Of a stretch of 64,000 nucleotides of DNA, positions 1 to 11,293 are shown in pieces; positions within the stretch are counted from its first letter, which is position 1, and each line of letters opens with the position of its first letter. Made by a program: the position numbers and the translations under genes. Source of the DNA: Stictocephala bisonia (taxonomy: Eukaryota > Arthropoda > Insecta > Hemiptera > Membracidae); contig JAQJVL010000706.1 of the NCBI GenBank assembly GCA_035578905.1, forward strand, positions 361,387-425,386, read 5' to 3'. The notes below the pieces were generated by a model that was not told where the DNA came from, ran no database searches, and saw only the letters and a list, made by a program, of their open reading frames with translations.

Positions 1-156
1 GCCGAAAAAGCAAATGAAAAATCGGTGAAATCATAACCCTTGAAAAACTGTTATAAGCTCAAATAAAGAAAGAAAGAAAGAAATTTATTTCCCAAATATA
101 TACATATACATACACTTACTACAATATTTCGTTGGTAAAGTGAGAAATATTCAATT

Positions 157-182
157 CCTCCAAGGCTTTGCCTGTTTGGAGG
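157..182 (-). other. 3'-UTR stem-loop of LINE A
   Basis: Two perfect 7-nt arms (157-163 and 176-182, CCTCCAA/TTGGAGG) enclose a 12-nt loop about 80 bases before the TTTC tail. Stem-loops at this place are known reverse-transcriptase recognition signals in several LINE clades. That role here is inference. Confidence 0.45.
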
Positions 183-455
183 CTTTTTTTAAAATTCGAC
201 AATTGAAATATTTTTCAAACGGCATCTGCAAGTACTATATAATATAATATAACTATTCTTATATTTATTTAGTATAATCAATATATATATATATACACAT
301 ACATACATCAGTATTGAATATTAATCTTCCAAACTACTAAATTACAATAAAATTTCAAAAAACAAATTAACATTTTTTTTGAGAGCATTTATCATACAAA
401 ATAAAACAAGTGAGATTTATAATAATATTGAGTAACAAGGCAAAACTGAATACAA

Positions 456-1748
456 TTAAATACATATATAAAACAAAAATTCTTCAATATTCTGAATGGT
501 GAATAGCCATAGCTTTAATTCTTTTAGAAATAGATGTATATTAATTATATCTTTCATGTTGTTTGGTAATTTATTAAATAATGTAGGTGCTAAGAAATTA
601 AATGATTTTGTAAAATATGAATTGGTTGGCTTCGGTACGGACACATTTCTATTACTACGCAGCTTGGTTGTATACTCATTATTTTCCCTACAATTTCTAC
701 TTCTTAAGAAAAATATTTTTAGCACCTTATATACATAAATATATCGTACTGGAAGAATTTTCAACGAACAAAAAATTGGAAATGAATGTTCGAAGCGATT
801 ACTTTTTGTTATTATTCTCATAAAATGTTTCTGAACTGTGATTATAGGTTTTAGGTTAGAAAAATATGTACCTCCCCAACATACAACCCCGTATTCTAAT
901 CTGCTATGAACTAATGAAATATACAATGATCTCAATAAACTGTTACTACACATACTTCGAATGTAATAAAAGAGTCTGATGGTATTATTTATTTTATTTT
1001 TTATATTTGTTATGTGATCTTTCCAATTTATCTTTTCATCTAATATAATTCCTAAATATTTTACATTAGGTACATTCTTTAATTCACAGCAATCATCATT
1101 ACATTCTCCACCACTAATTATACAATTGATGCATTTTAAGACAATTTTATTTTCCTGCTTATAAGCCTTTTTAAGAGAAAAATTGATAAATTTTGTCTTT
1201 TCAGGGCTTAAGGCCATATCGTTTTTACAAAACCACCATTGAATTGAAAGTAAATCCTGGTTCATCTTAGTAGCAATTAAATTCCAAGAATCTTCAGAAT
1301 AGGACAACGCGGTATCATCGGCGAAAGAAGTTATACTAGCATTTAACTTAGCATTGCACAAATCATTAATATATATTAAAAATAAAGTAGCCCCTAATAC
1401 CGACCCCTGAGGCACACCATGTTTAATTTCCCCCATTCCACTTACTACTCCATTGACTTTGACACATTGCATCCTCCTCTCTAAATAACTTTTAAACCAA
1501 TTGTGTACTATGCCCCTAACCCCACAATTATATAATTTTTCTAGCAAAATACTATGGTTCACTGTGTCGAACGCCTTTGTTATATCTAGAAATAGTCCAC
1601 TAACCTTTTTTCCGTTATTTGCACCTTTTGATAATCTATCCATAAATTCTACTAGTGCTGCTTCCGTATTAATACCCCCTCTAAATCCAAATTGATTCGG
1701 ACTGAGTATGTTATTCTTTTCTAGAAAGTCAACTAATTTCTGTTTCAT
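456..1748 (-). pseudogene. LINE A ORF2, reverse transcriptase core and C-terminus
   Basis: This is the third segment of ORF2 (430 codons). The RT motifs are in order: GFRGG near residue 22, the first catalytic aspartate in FLDITKAFD near residues 53-61, GVPQGSVLG near 111-119, and the FADD catalytic box at 142-145. A thumb and a C-terminal LPVRY-type segment follow. It copies element RNA onto nicked chromosomal DNA. The reading frame joins the upstream segment only after a 1-nt shift near 1765-1775, so the full polyprotein is not made from this copy. No RNase H domain is evident. Confidence 0.88.
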
Positions 1749-2386
1749 AATCCTTTCAATAATCTTTGCAAGGAAGATAGTAGAGATATTGGCCTGTAAT
1801 TATTACAAGCCTCCCTTACACCTTTCTTAAAAATTGGAATTACCATAGCGTTCTTCAGCCTTTCAGGAAAAACGCCTGTCTCAAAACTTAGATTAACTAT
1901 ATACAAAATTACAGAACTAATTTCCTTAAAATGTTTTTTGATTACAGTCGAGTTTACTCCATCAAGACCCGGTGAGATTCCATTTTTCAAAAGGTTTACT
2001 GCCTTTTCTATATCATTTTCTAATACTGGAGCTAGAAACATCGATTTTGGTAATGGTTGGTTAGGAAAATATTCTTTGCAATCTAGCAAATCAAGATTTT
2101 TTGGTTTTTGACTGCTGTTTATTATTTTTTCAGTAACGTTCAAGAAATATGTATTAAATGCATTAGCAACTGCAAGAGGTTCAGATATGATCTTATTATT
2201 CTCCTCTAAATCAATTGAACAATTTACTTTCCTTTGTTGACCACTTATCTCTTTTAAAACCTTCCAAGTTTCTTTAGAATTGACCTTATATTTTTCAAAT
2301 AAATTAGCGTAATAAATATTTTTGAGTTTTCTTATATCTATCTTCAACTTGTTTCTAAATGCTTTAAAAACCGATAATAATTCCAT
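1745..2386 (-). pseudogene. LINE A ORF2, linker and RT N-terminal segment
   Basis: This middle segment of ORF2 (213 codons) carries the basic linker and the RT fingers, with the conserved NNYRPISLLSS motif near its end. In the next frame the sequence continues as the usual AKIIERI-type helix, which places a single-base indel at about 1765-1775. Its start overlaps the endonuclease segment at the other frameshift. The apparent first methionine is only where the frame happens to open. Confidence 0.82.
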
Positions 2387-3414
2387 GTTGTCAGGCTTTT
2401 TTTAGTTGCTTTTAATAATAAGTTTCGTTTTTTAATTTGTTTACACATTTCATCGTTAATCCACGGCTTTAATTTAGAATGTTTACTACACTTTTTATTT
2501 GTAAACTCTTTGCTTTTATTTAATAAGTCACAAAATTTATCGTGGAACAAATCAAAAGCTTTAGAGGCATTCTTTTCATTAAATACAAAATCCCAATTCA
2601 CATTAATTAACATATCTCTAAAATATTTATGATTTACGCGGGAAGTGAGCGCCGTCAGCTGCGTGACCTTGACATTGCTTTTCAGTGTATTTTCCCCCTC
2701 CCGAACCAATAGAACAGCTGATAAACAATGATCAGTCAGTGCGCTGTCAATTACCATTGCTTGTACTCCTATTTTGTTTCTGTTCCGAATTTTAACCAAT
2801 ACATGATCAATGCATGTTTGAGAAATTTGTGTGATTCGTGTTGGTTCATTAATTAAGGATTGTAAACCATTTAAAGCTAAGGTAATCTTATAGTTATCTA
2901 TTAGATCTGTATCGTCCAAAAGATTCAGGTTCATGTCCCCAGTAATCAATAGGTTATCACAGCTTTTAACCTCTGGTTTGGATAAATATTGAGTCAATTC
3001 ATTTATAAATAAATCACCTGTCGAGTGATGAAGCCTATATACTGCCAAGAGTTTAAAATTGTATCCTAATTCATTAAATGATAACTCTAGCACATCAGCC
3101 AAAACGAAATTGCATGATATTTGAGATACTTTATCAATGTTTTCATTAACATAAATTGCAACCCCACCAGCCCGATAGTTTTCATTTGTTTTAAAGAATG
3201 CTGTATATTTAGGAATATTATATAAGGAAGTTTCAAAATTCTTTATCCATATTTCAGATAGAATTATTATATTTGGTAATTTATTAAGCACAGAAAGTTC
3301 GACTAAAAAATGGTCGAAATTTTCTCGCATACTCCTAATATTTTGATGACATATTATAAAACCAGTTAAACTATTTAAGAAATTAATAGTATGTAAGTTA
3401 ACTTTCTTCTTCAT
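2344..3414 (-). pseudogene. LINE A ORF2, AP-type endonuclease domain
   Basis: This is the first segment of ORF2. The exonuclease/endonuclease/phosphatase motifs are in order: HQNIRSM at residues 23-29, LSEIW with the catalytic Glu at 54, YR near 126, GDMNLNL at 159-165, DH at 203-204 and TDHC at 227-230. The enzyme nicks target DNA to prime reverse transcription. The frame is lost in a run of seven T (A on the coding strand) at 2397-2403, where one base gained or lost restores continuity with the next segment. Confidence 0.88.
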
Positions 3415-3605
3415 AAATAGTTATTGAAAAAAGAAAATTAAAAAAATTAATATTTTCAGAATATTGAGGATATGAAAGCTTAGGTAACAAATAAATGTAA
3501 CAAACATTTGTAATAAGTAATACATCCAAAATTAATTCATAGACATATACCGAATTAATAACTAAGATTTCGCTAAATTTAAAGTATAGAACATAATCAA
3601 CATAC

Positions 3606-4520
3606 CTAAAGTCTTTCAAGGTCAGCTTGGCATCTTATCACGGAAACTGGTCCCTTATCATCTTTTCGCAGAAAGATTTTACCTCCTCGTACCCATACAA
3701 ACTGGTAATTATTCTTTTTCTTTAAGTCCCTCGTCATACCGAGAAGCCTTCTTCTAGTTGGAGTAAGAGACTCGTTGACAAAGATTGGATGGTCGCTTGT
3801 TAAACCTATGTGCCGAGTTGATAGGTCTTTCTTAGCTCTTCTTTTGGCCAGCATGGTTTCGGCATCAAATCTCCTAACAAACTTTATAATGATTCCAGGA
3901 GGATTTGAATCATTGGGTCGTTTTGCTAGGGTGTGGCATGCATCGATCATGGTGTCATTGATCTCCATTCCAAGAGCTTTTCCTACCTCTTTTACTGTAT
4001 CTAGCACATCACTCCTCACAGGAACACCTTGGAGCTCCACGCAGTTACGCCTAGAGTACTGTTCCATATCTTCGACTCTCTGTTCTAGATTAAACACCTT
4101 ATCTCTTAACTGTTTATTCTCCAATGTGAGATCTTCAATCCTCCTGAGATATTCATTCATTTTCTCCGTGTTCTCTTTCAGGGCCGATGTATTTTCATCC
4201 AGCTTACTATTCATTAGCTCATATGACGAATTGAAATCAGTAACATTTGTCTTTTGTACAGATTTAAGTTCATTTATCGCCTTCATTATATCTTCTAGAG
4301 TCAGTTTACCCTCTGTAGCCTGCAACTCCAACTTTAGGCTACTGCGCCGCTTTTTACTGCAAGGGTCACAACGCCACACCATACTTTCGTTATTTAGAAA
4401 TTCAATGTCAGACTTACACATCTTCACACACGTACCGTGGAAACTAACATTGCAATCCGAGCAGGTTACCTTAAGTTGCCTTGAAGTGAAATTACTATTG
4501 CACACACCACAAGTCGCCAT
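3606..4520 (-). CDS. LINE A ORF1, PHD-finger / FP-like nucleic-acid-binding protein
   Basis: The protein has about 304 residues from the methionine of MATCGVC. The frame is open upstream to 4640, but this ATG sits directly before the zinc finger and is the more likely start. A PHD-like Cys/His cluster (CxxC, CxxC, HxxC, CxxC) is followed by a heptad-rich coiled coil ending in EQYSRRNCVELQGVP, and then a C-terminal domain of the baculovirus-FP25K-like type common in insect LINE ORF1 proteins. It is expected to bind and chaperone element RNA. The frame is intact, unlike ORF2. Confidence 0.85.
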   Translation of the reverse strand: MATCGVCNSNFTSRQLKVTCSDCNVSFHGTCVKMCKSDIEFLNNESMVWRCDPCSKKRRSSLKLELQATEGKLTLEDIMKAINELKSVQKTNVTDFNSSYELMNSKLDENTSALKENTEKMNEYLRRIEDLTLENKQLRDKVFNLEQRVEDMEQYSRRNCVELQGVPVRSDVLDTVKEVGKALGMEINDTMIDACHTLAKRPNDSNPPGIIIKFVRRFDAETMLAKRRAKKDLSTRHIGLTSDHPIFVNESLTPTRRRLLGMTRDLKKKNNYQFVWVRGGKIFLRKDDKGPVSVIRCQADLERL

Positions 4521-4660
4521 TTTGTAGGTTAGGTTTGCAAACGTAACTTGAAACAGGAGTATTATCAGCTCAATAATATTATTTCTCACTTCTGTTATTA
4601 CACATAGGCTCTCACAATTGTATTTTACCCACATACCCACAAGACATTCAAAACAATAGC

Positions 4661-5341
4661 CTCAATGCTTGCAACACCGCAAATACTATCTATTAACTTG
4701 AATTCAAGCAATGCCCAGCTCATTATATAAGCCTATATACACTAATAGCTTCAGAAATATAATGAATGGTTGTAGACAGGATGTCGAAAGGTGCTTCAAA
4801 GCCAACCCTGTTATAAAAAATGCTACCACCCCACAAATCATCTGGTTTCAACTGATGCACTAAAATAATTAAAACCTTCTTTCTAACTGTAATTCATCAC
4901 AACTCAGATTGTGGGGACTTTCCCACTGGTAGTTCACTAAATCAAGATACCCTCAAAACCTAAATGTCGGATAATAATCCAAACTCTTTTCCAATCCAAG
5001 CAAGCTTACAGTACAGTATCATTACTACATAAACATGCATATAAGCATTATTAATAAGGAAAACTTAGGAATAATAATGGTGATCCGCCTGTCTGCTTTA
5101 CTCTAATCTTACTCCCTATTCTGCGATGGTATGAAGATAAGGCCAGTGGTTTTGAAATATCTCCATGGTTGTTTGACTTTTTTTTGTATATGATAACTTG
5201 CAAAGAACATACCAAAGGAATGTTTTTTTTTTAAATGTAAGCCTGCTTTCTTGTCATACACAAAATATACAATTATTATTATTCATATACTTTCTCATAT
5301 TAAAGTTGTATATGTGTAGGTATATCTGATGGTAGGTATAT
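4661..5341. other. Intron 3 DNA, no recognised feature
   Basis: AT-rich sequence between the two LINEs. I looked for the next RBBP4 exon, which should encode EFGGFG and the first full propeller blade, on the minus strand and did not find it. Confidence 0.5.
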
Positions 5342-5342
5342 A

Positions 5343-5497
5343 TTTTCTGATGGTTGTATTGAATGGGTCAGGTCGTACTTGACGGACCATCGGCAGTGTG
5401 TAAAGGCAGACAACAGAAAATCTGACTGGGAACTGGTGACTAGAGGTGTGCCCCAGGGTTCTGTGCTTGGGCCACTCTTATTCTTACTCTACATTAA
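5343..5497 (+). pseudogene. LINE B RT, left fragment
   Basis: This encodes the palm segment up to TRGVPQGSVLGPLLFLLYIN. The first recognisable residues are SDGCIEW; upstream homology is lost. The frame runs straight into the inserted MITE, which supplies unrelated codons to a stop at about 5804. It is in phase with the right fragment once the insert and one TTAA are left out. Confidence 0.85.
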
Positions 5498-6154
5498 CCC
5501 TACCAGTACCAACGACGTCTCAGGCGTCGATCGGCACCTGCTTGCCGATACCGTCGACGCCTCTGACGTCGATGTGCATGCCTTTCGTAATTTGCCGTTA
5601 TTGAGTCATCTATTGGTATGGAACGGTTGTTATAGTACTCAAAATGTGCAGAAAGAAGCATACTTTAATTTGGTACTCTATGACAACAATTTGAGTGAAG
5701 CAGCTATTTTTTTTCTTTGCTACAACATCAACAGTATTTTTCGTCAGCTGATTTGTGTTATTGTTTGTGTTTACTGCTTGCAATATTTTGAGAATATTCA
5801 TTGAATAAAGTATATCATATTATACGTATTTTTGAAGTAGATAAACTGTTCTATAGAAAAAACATATCGATTACCATAGAACATTTGTTTATTATCACAT
5901 TTCAGGGGTAAAATGAAAAAAAAAATTCAAAAATTTCGCAATTTTTGTCTTTTTTATTTTTGTTTAATTTTTGAACAGTTAAAAAAATGTGATGTTATTT
6001 TATTTTTATTTCTCGTTAAATTCTGAAAATAATTATATATAACAACATATAGTTTGATATTTATTAGTAGGTGAAAACAAAAATAATCCCAAGACTTACA
6101 AAGTGACACAAATCTGGTGTGTATTGCTGGTAAAACCAGACAGTACAGCTAGGG
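5498..6154 (+). mobile_element. piggyBac-type MITE in the RT of LINE B
   Basis: The 657-bp insert is flanked by TTAA at 5494-5497 and 6155-6158. The ends are CCCTACCAGTAC and, in reverse complement, CCCTAGCTGTAC. A TTAA target duplication plus terminal CCCT is the piggyBac signature. No transposase is encoded. Just inside the left end are nested inverted repeats (5514-5575): GACGTC..AGGCGTCGA arms around an inner TCGGCA/TGCCGA stem. The right part is AT-rich filler. Orientation is arbitrary. Confidence 0.88.
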
Positions 6155-6158
6155 TTAA

Positions 6159-7044
6159 CGATGTCACTACTGTTATCAATTTCTGCAAATTTCACTTATA
6201 CGCTGACGACCTACAAATATATACTCACTTCACTCTGAAAGACTTGCCTACTGCCGTAACTAACATTAACTGTGATATCCAGTCTATCACAAATTGGGCT
6301 GTCAAGCATGGCTTAAAGCTCAATGAGGCCAAAACCCAAACAATATTGTTGGGCTCTACTAGACTCACTTCTAACATTGACCTGACAAATATACCAAAAC
6401 TCAAACTTAACAATACAGAATTACCGTTTTGTGACAAAGTTAAAAACCTAGGACTTATTATGAATAAAAATTTGAACTGGACTGATCAAGTAGCTGTAAT
6501 GTGTAATAGAGTTTTTGCTGCTATACACACTTTGAAAAGATTTGCCATGTTTTTCCCTCTCAATGTCAAGGTGTTGTTAGTAAAGACTCTAGTTTTCACT
6601 CACTTTAACTGCTGTGATACTGTAATCAATGACATGTCTGTTGAGCTCGCGGAAAGATTACAGCGTGCCCAAAACTACTGTATCAGATTTATTTTCAACC
6701 TGAGGCGAAGGAATCATGTTACTCCATTTTTCTACCAATTATCTATCTTAAAGTTAAACAATCTTCGACAATTCCATATCCTGATATTGTTGCACAGTAT
6801 TCTTCAAAACCAAATTCCTAATTATCTGTCAGAGCAGTTTGTTTATCTGTCACAAGTTGGTGTGCGTAGAACAAGACGTGGTGAGTCAATGTTAGCTATT
6901 CCAGTTCACCGCACCACCACTTTCAACAAATCATTTATTGTCTCCGCGTGCAGGCTCTGGAATGCTCTGCCTGATAATATCAGATCCATCGATAAGCGCA
7001 CTAGGTTTGGGGCGGAGGTGAGGTGCTATCTGCTGCGGGCTTAG
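6159..7044 (+). pseudogene. LINE B RT, right fragment with YADD
   Basis: This begins NDVTTVINFCKFHLYADD, with the catalytic YADD at 6199-6210. It continues through the thumb (GLKLNEAKTQ) to a C-terminal SACRLWNALPDNIRS motif and stops at 7042-7044. The open frame seen from 6103 starts in MITE sequence, so its first 19 codons are not LINE. The fragment itself has no stop or frameshift, so the copy was a clean 5'-truncated insert before the MITE arrived. Confidence 0.88.
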
Positions 7045-7692
7045 CGGGAGTAGTGGTTGGTGTCGCTGTTGCTTGGTGGTGGGAGTAATGAGTGATTGTG
7101 CCGAATGAATGTAGTTTTGAATAAATGTTATGAATAACAGTATTTTGTTTGAGATAGTCGAAATATTTTTAAGTTTAAATATAATGTTTCACATTTTTTG
7201 ACTTTATATGTTTTACTTCGTACATTGCAATTTCTATTTTGTATTTCCTTGTAAATTGTTATTTATATTTGAAAATATCTTGTTATGTATGATGAGGTTA
7301 AGTGGTAGAGAGGGCTTTGCAGCCCTAACTTCGCCTCTTGAATATAAATAAAGACGTTTTTCATTTCATTTCATATCTCTTGATTCTGTGTTTTATTGGT
7401 GCTTGGTCCTTTTTATTTATTGGATTAATTCACATACATTCGGTTTGGAGTTAGGATTTTGAAAAGCTACCATAAAGATTTCTGAGAAAAACTGTTTTTG
7501 CAAAGTTTTCTCAATAAATAAGAACTGAAATATGACAGCTATTGCTTAACAAATAGAAATCTTCCTTGTTGAAAAATGGGTGACATTAATTGTTTTCAAT
7601 TTTGATGGAAAAAGCCTAACTGACATAATGACTGATTTTTTGGGTGGTTGGTTGAAAAACAAATATGTATATAGTTTGCCATGACTATTTAT

Positions 7693-7853
7693 TATTTTTG
7701 CCCTGGCTATTGGGCTATTAATAAATCGTCCTTTCCGAGCTAAGTCTAACTCAGATAGTAACAATGAGTACACTCGCATCTACACTCATTCGAAATCCAT
7801 CTTAGTCCATATCTTGACGATCGGCGTCTTAAGAATAAAAATAAATTTAAAAA
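7693..7853 (+). repeat. SINE A, 5'-truncated copy
   Basis: This contains the shared 3' half of the SINE A family: CCTGGCTATTGGGCTATTAA, the ACTCAGATAGTAACAATGA block, and the tail TTGACGATCGGCGTCTTAAG followed by A/T-rich repeats. It lies in intron 3 of RBBP4. Confidence 0.75.
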
Positions 7854-7925
7854 GATGCATGTACAGCACTGCTTAAGTAACCAAACTGTAAAGTCTGTTG
7901 CAACAATGTATGTACAGTTAACTCA

Positions 7926-8282
<357 letters not shown>

Positions 8283-9490
8283 TTAAGCTGGTAGGCCACA
8301 ACCAGGACCAACAGCAGAAGTTTCATAGTTTTAATTTACAAGACGTGTTTAAGCTCAGCTAGTGCTTCTATCTAACTTCAGGAAAGAACCACACTAAAAA
8401 AGCAATTTTATCATTTTGTTTTAAGTTATTCCGACTGAGTAATCCAGTAAATTATGTTCTGATAACATGATGGATAATTATGGCCCCTAGGTATGAAAAT
8501 AGTGAATAAATCTGTAGTACAAAATTGATTAGCAGCATAATGTACTGTAAACAGTGTCAAAAATCATTAATTTCACACTTCTATGTACGTGCAGCCAACA
8601 AAAATAATACAATAATGTACATAAATAAACTGGCGTTGATTAAATAAAAACTGCATACAAAATATTCATAAAGGTGAAATTAATTCTCACACAGGAAAAT
8701 CCTGTACATGAGAATGAGTATATATTCGATATTCACTATTGAAGGAGACTTAGCAGGACGACTTGATCAGAGATGATTTTCTATTTTAACCTGTACCATG
8801 CAGATAACCCTTCCCCCACCAAATAAAGAAATCACAGAAACATATACAATTGCTCTACTAAACTACACACGCTGGTGCACAACACGAAAACACACTTACA
8901 AACACTCACACTTAACCCTACGCACCCGCACGCTCATACAACCATGCACACATACGCATTCACATACATCCACAGGTAAACATACCCGATGTACTACAAA
9001 CACTTATGTCTCAGCTATTTTGTTGCTGTATGAGGGAGACAAAGGTAGTTGGACATTTGCCATCATTACGTGAAAATTACCAATCACGATGTTTCGATTT
9101 GGTAAAACCCAAACCTTTTTCAAGTGCTAAAAACTAAATTACATCTACACAAACATGTTATAAAACTACGTTCTTAAACTAATAAACTTATCTACTTTAA
9201 TAATTATCTACATTTTTACCTAGATCCTAGAATGGGATACAACAAAATCAACTAAATATAAAATATTAACAGGGTTAAATTAATACAACCAATTAGGTGC
9301 TGTCAAGGTCACGATATCAACAAAAAAATGTTGAAAAACAATTAAAATTAATATTCAAATCAGACTGAAATAAGATTACATTAACTAATCATAAATATAT
9401 GGTACCTGAAAAACACTATTAATTTAAAATAACATTCAACATGCACAAAAATTATATATATGACTCGGAAGGGCTGAGACTACTATTACA

Positions 9491-9628
9491 ATTACATTTT
9501 ACTATTACGATTACATTTTTACCTGAAAAGACAACAATTATTAGGAATAAAACAATACAATTACATTTTACTAGTACGATTACATTTTAACCTGAAAAGA
9601 CAACAATTATTAGGAATAAAACAATACA
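9491..9628 (+). repeat. 69-bp tandem duplication
   Basis: Two near-identical 69-bp units start ATTACATTTTACTA at 9491 and 9560, with only a few mismatches. They lie in what looks like the 3' UTR of the decayed minus-strand LINE just to the right. Confidence 0.85.
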
Positions 9629-9639
9629 ATAATCAAATA

Positions 9640-9975
9640 TTACAAAAATGACGTAACCTTACGACCCGCAGTGACGATGGCGTCTAGACGTCCCAGGCAC
9701 GAAGTTAGGATGATACAATCCAAATGTAGTGTCTACGAAGTTCCCTCCAAGGTGATATATATTCTGTTGCTGTCTGTAAATTGATACTGGTATTCGTTCG
9801 GCACCTTTCCCCCAAGGGCCAAACCCCATTCTGAATAGTTCTTATGAATATTTACTGAATTAATTTCATTGTTTCGCAGTATGTTGGGGAGATTATTGTA
9901 TAATATATGAGCGGCTTGCAGTTTGTAGTGGAAAATGTTCTCATTAGTTTTGGTGCCGAATACCCAATCCACTAG
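9640..9975 (-). pseudogene. Decayed LINE ORF2 C-terminus
   Basis: The minus frame 9972-9733 has the residue pattern of a LINE ORF2 tail (LQAAHILYNNLPNILRNNE), followed by non-coding sequence with several AATAAA signals. No catalytic motif remains. The assignment is by pattern only and could be wrong. Confidence 0.4.
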
Positions 9976-10113
9976 TAGACATTGTCATATGGTCATGAGT
10001 TGGTCGTTAAAATAGATCATCATAGTGTTTGAAAACACGAATAGCTAGTGTTCCAATGAATGTAAAAAAAAAAAAAAAATCAAACAATTTCCTATATTCT
10101 ATGAAGAGACCTA

Positions 10114-10311
<198 letters not shown>

Positions 10312-10499
10312 TCAGTATTTATAGTCTAAAAATTGTTAATCAAGAGACTGGATGAATGTACCCAGGTAGTCAATTGCTGGTTTTATTTATTTTTTCAAAT
10401 AACTGACTTTTACTAGTCAAAAATTAGGTGAACGTAACACTTTAAAAGATTGTTTAGAATCACTGTTAAAATTATTAAGATTGCTTGTCAGCATAGATG

Positions 10500-10640
10500 T
10501 TTTGTTGAAAGGAGTATGGAACTCACTTTTCTAGGTGGGGAGCAGATAACAGTATCTAACAGTGTCTTGACTCCTGGGATGTGATCTAGTGAGGGCATAT
10601 GAAGCAGAAGTGCTATCCACTAAGCTAGCAAGAAGCCTAA
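10500..10640 (-). repeat. tRNA-type SINE C
   Basis: On the minus strand the head reads GCTAGCTTAGTGGATAGCAC, a good pol III A box. About 40 bases later ATCACATCCCAGGAGTC resembles a decayed B box. The body then runs toward 10500. It is a single copy here, in intron 1 of RBBP4. It is not a functional tRNA, because no acceptor stem or anticodon arm folds. Confidence 0.6.
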
Positions 10641-11007
10641 AGACTGATATGTCTTGTAGCAGAGCTAATTAACCTTGGTTTGACAAGTCCCTAACAAATA
10701 AAAATTGCAGTAATACTGTCTGGCATATATTTGATGTGCCAAAGAATGTTATTCTCATTTTTTTAAGTTTGCCAAAGGACTCTGAATTGATGATTTCTTT
10801 AATCTTGAAGCTCCGTAACACGAGACTTTATTTATTTCATTTTGTTACATAACACAATTTACATTGTAAAAAATAACAATATGCTAGGTAACTTGTCAAG
10901 ATACTAATCTAGATCAACAGCTAAAAATAAAGAGAACTCAGAATTGCCATGTTTAAAGTCATATGGTAAAAACAGTTAATAATAAGTCTAAATGAATAAA
11001 GTGCCCT

Positions 11008-11293
11008 ATCTCTGGTTGTTATGTTGTATGGGGGAGATAATTGAGTATCAGGCTTGTCAATTAGCTGAAAATCAGACCAGCACTACGTGGTTCGGATTCC
11101 ACGTAAAGCTTTAAGTCTCTTAGTTGCCCTGGCTGTTGGGCTATTAATAAATTGCCCTTTCTGAGGAACAGTTGAACTCAGTTAGTAACCAGACTACACT
11201 CATCCAAACTCATTCTTCACTCATATAACCATTCATATTCGCCTTAAAATACCAACAACGTTGTGTCGGCGTCTTGTATGTAAGAATGTTAAG
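11008..11293 (+). repeat. SINE A copy
   Basis: This matches the SINE A body from the GTTGTATGGGGGAGATAA block, through the conserved hairpin CTACGTGGTTCGGATTCCAC, to a tail GTGTCGGCGTCTTGTATGTA that differs from the common GATCGGCGTCTTAAGAATGA tail. The 5' head is missing. Confidence 0.75.

Larger units (their letters stand above)
62..4660 (-). mobile_element. Non-LTR retrotransposon A, near full length, frameshifted
   Basis: Read on the minus strand this is ORF1 (PHD-type finger, coiled coil, FP-like domain), then ORF2 (AP-type endonuclease, reverse transcriptase), then a 3' UTR ending in a short TTTC microsatellite at about 62-82. This layout is known from CR1/Jockey-group insect LINEs; I cannot fix the clade by eye. 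ORF2 is broken by two single-base frameshifts, so this copy is probably dead but young. The 5' boundary is uncertain (about 4600-4680), and I could not find target-site duplications. It lies in intron 3 of the minus-strand RBBP4 gene, in the same orientation as the gene. Confidence 0.9.
5342..7373 (+). mobile_element. Non-LTR retrotransposon B, 5'-truncated, split by a MITE
   Basis: Homology starts inside the RT palm (SDGCIEWVRSYL) and runs to the end of ORF2, followed by a 3' UTR, an AATAAA at about 7346 and an ATTTC microsatellite tail at 7357-7373. 5' truncation is typical of target-primed reverse transcription. The distal 3' UTR (about 7297-7355) has a hairpin, GGGCT/AGCCC, and a block that recurs in other repeats of this window. 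A 657-bp TTAA-flanked element interrupts the RT exactly between YIN and the next residue. Confidence 0.88.

Noticed and set aside
3775..4527. 250-codon plus-strand ORF opposite LINE A ORF1
   Set aside because: Antisense shadow of a well-supported ORF1 with zinc finger and coiled coil.
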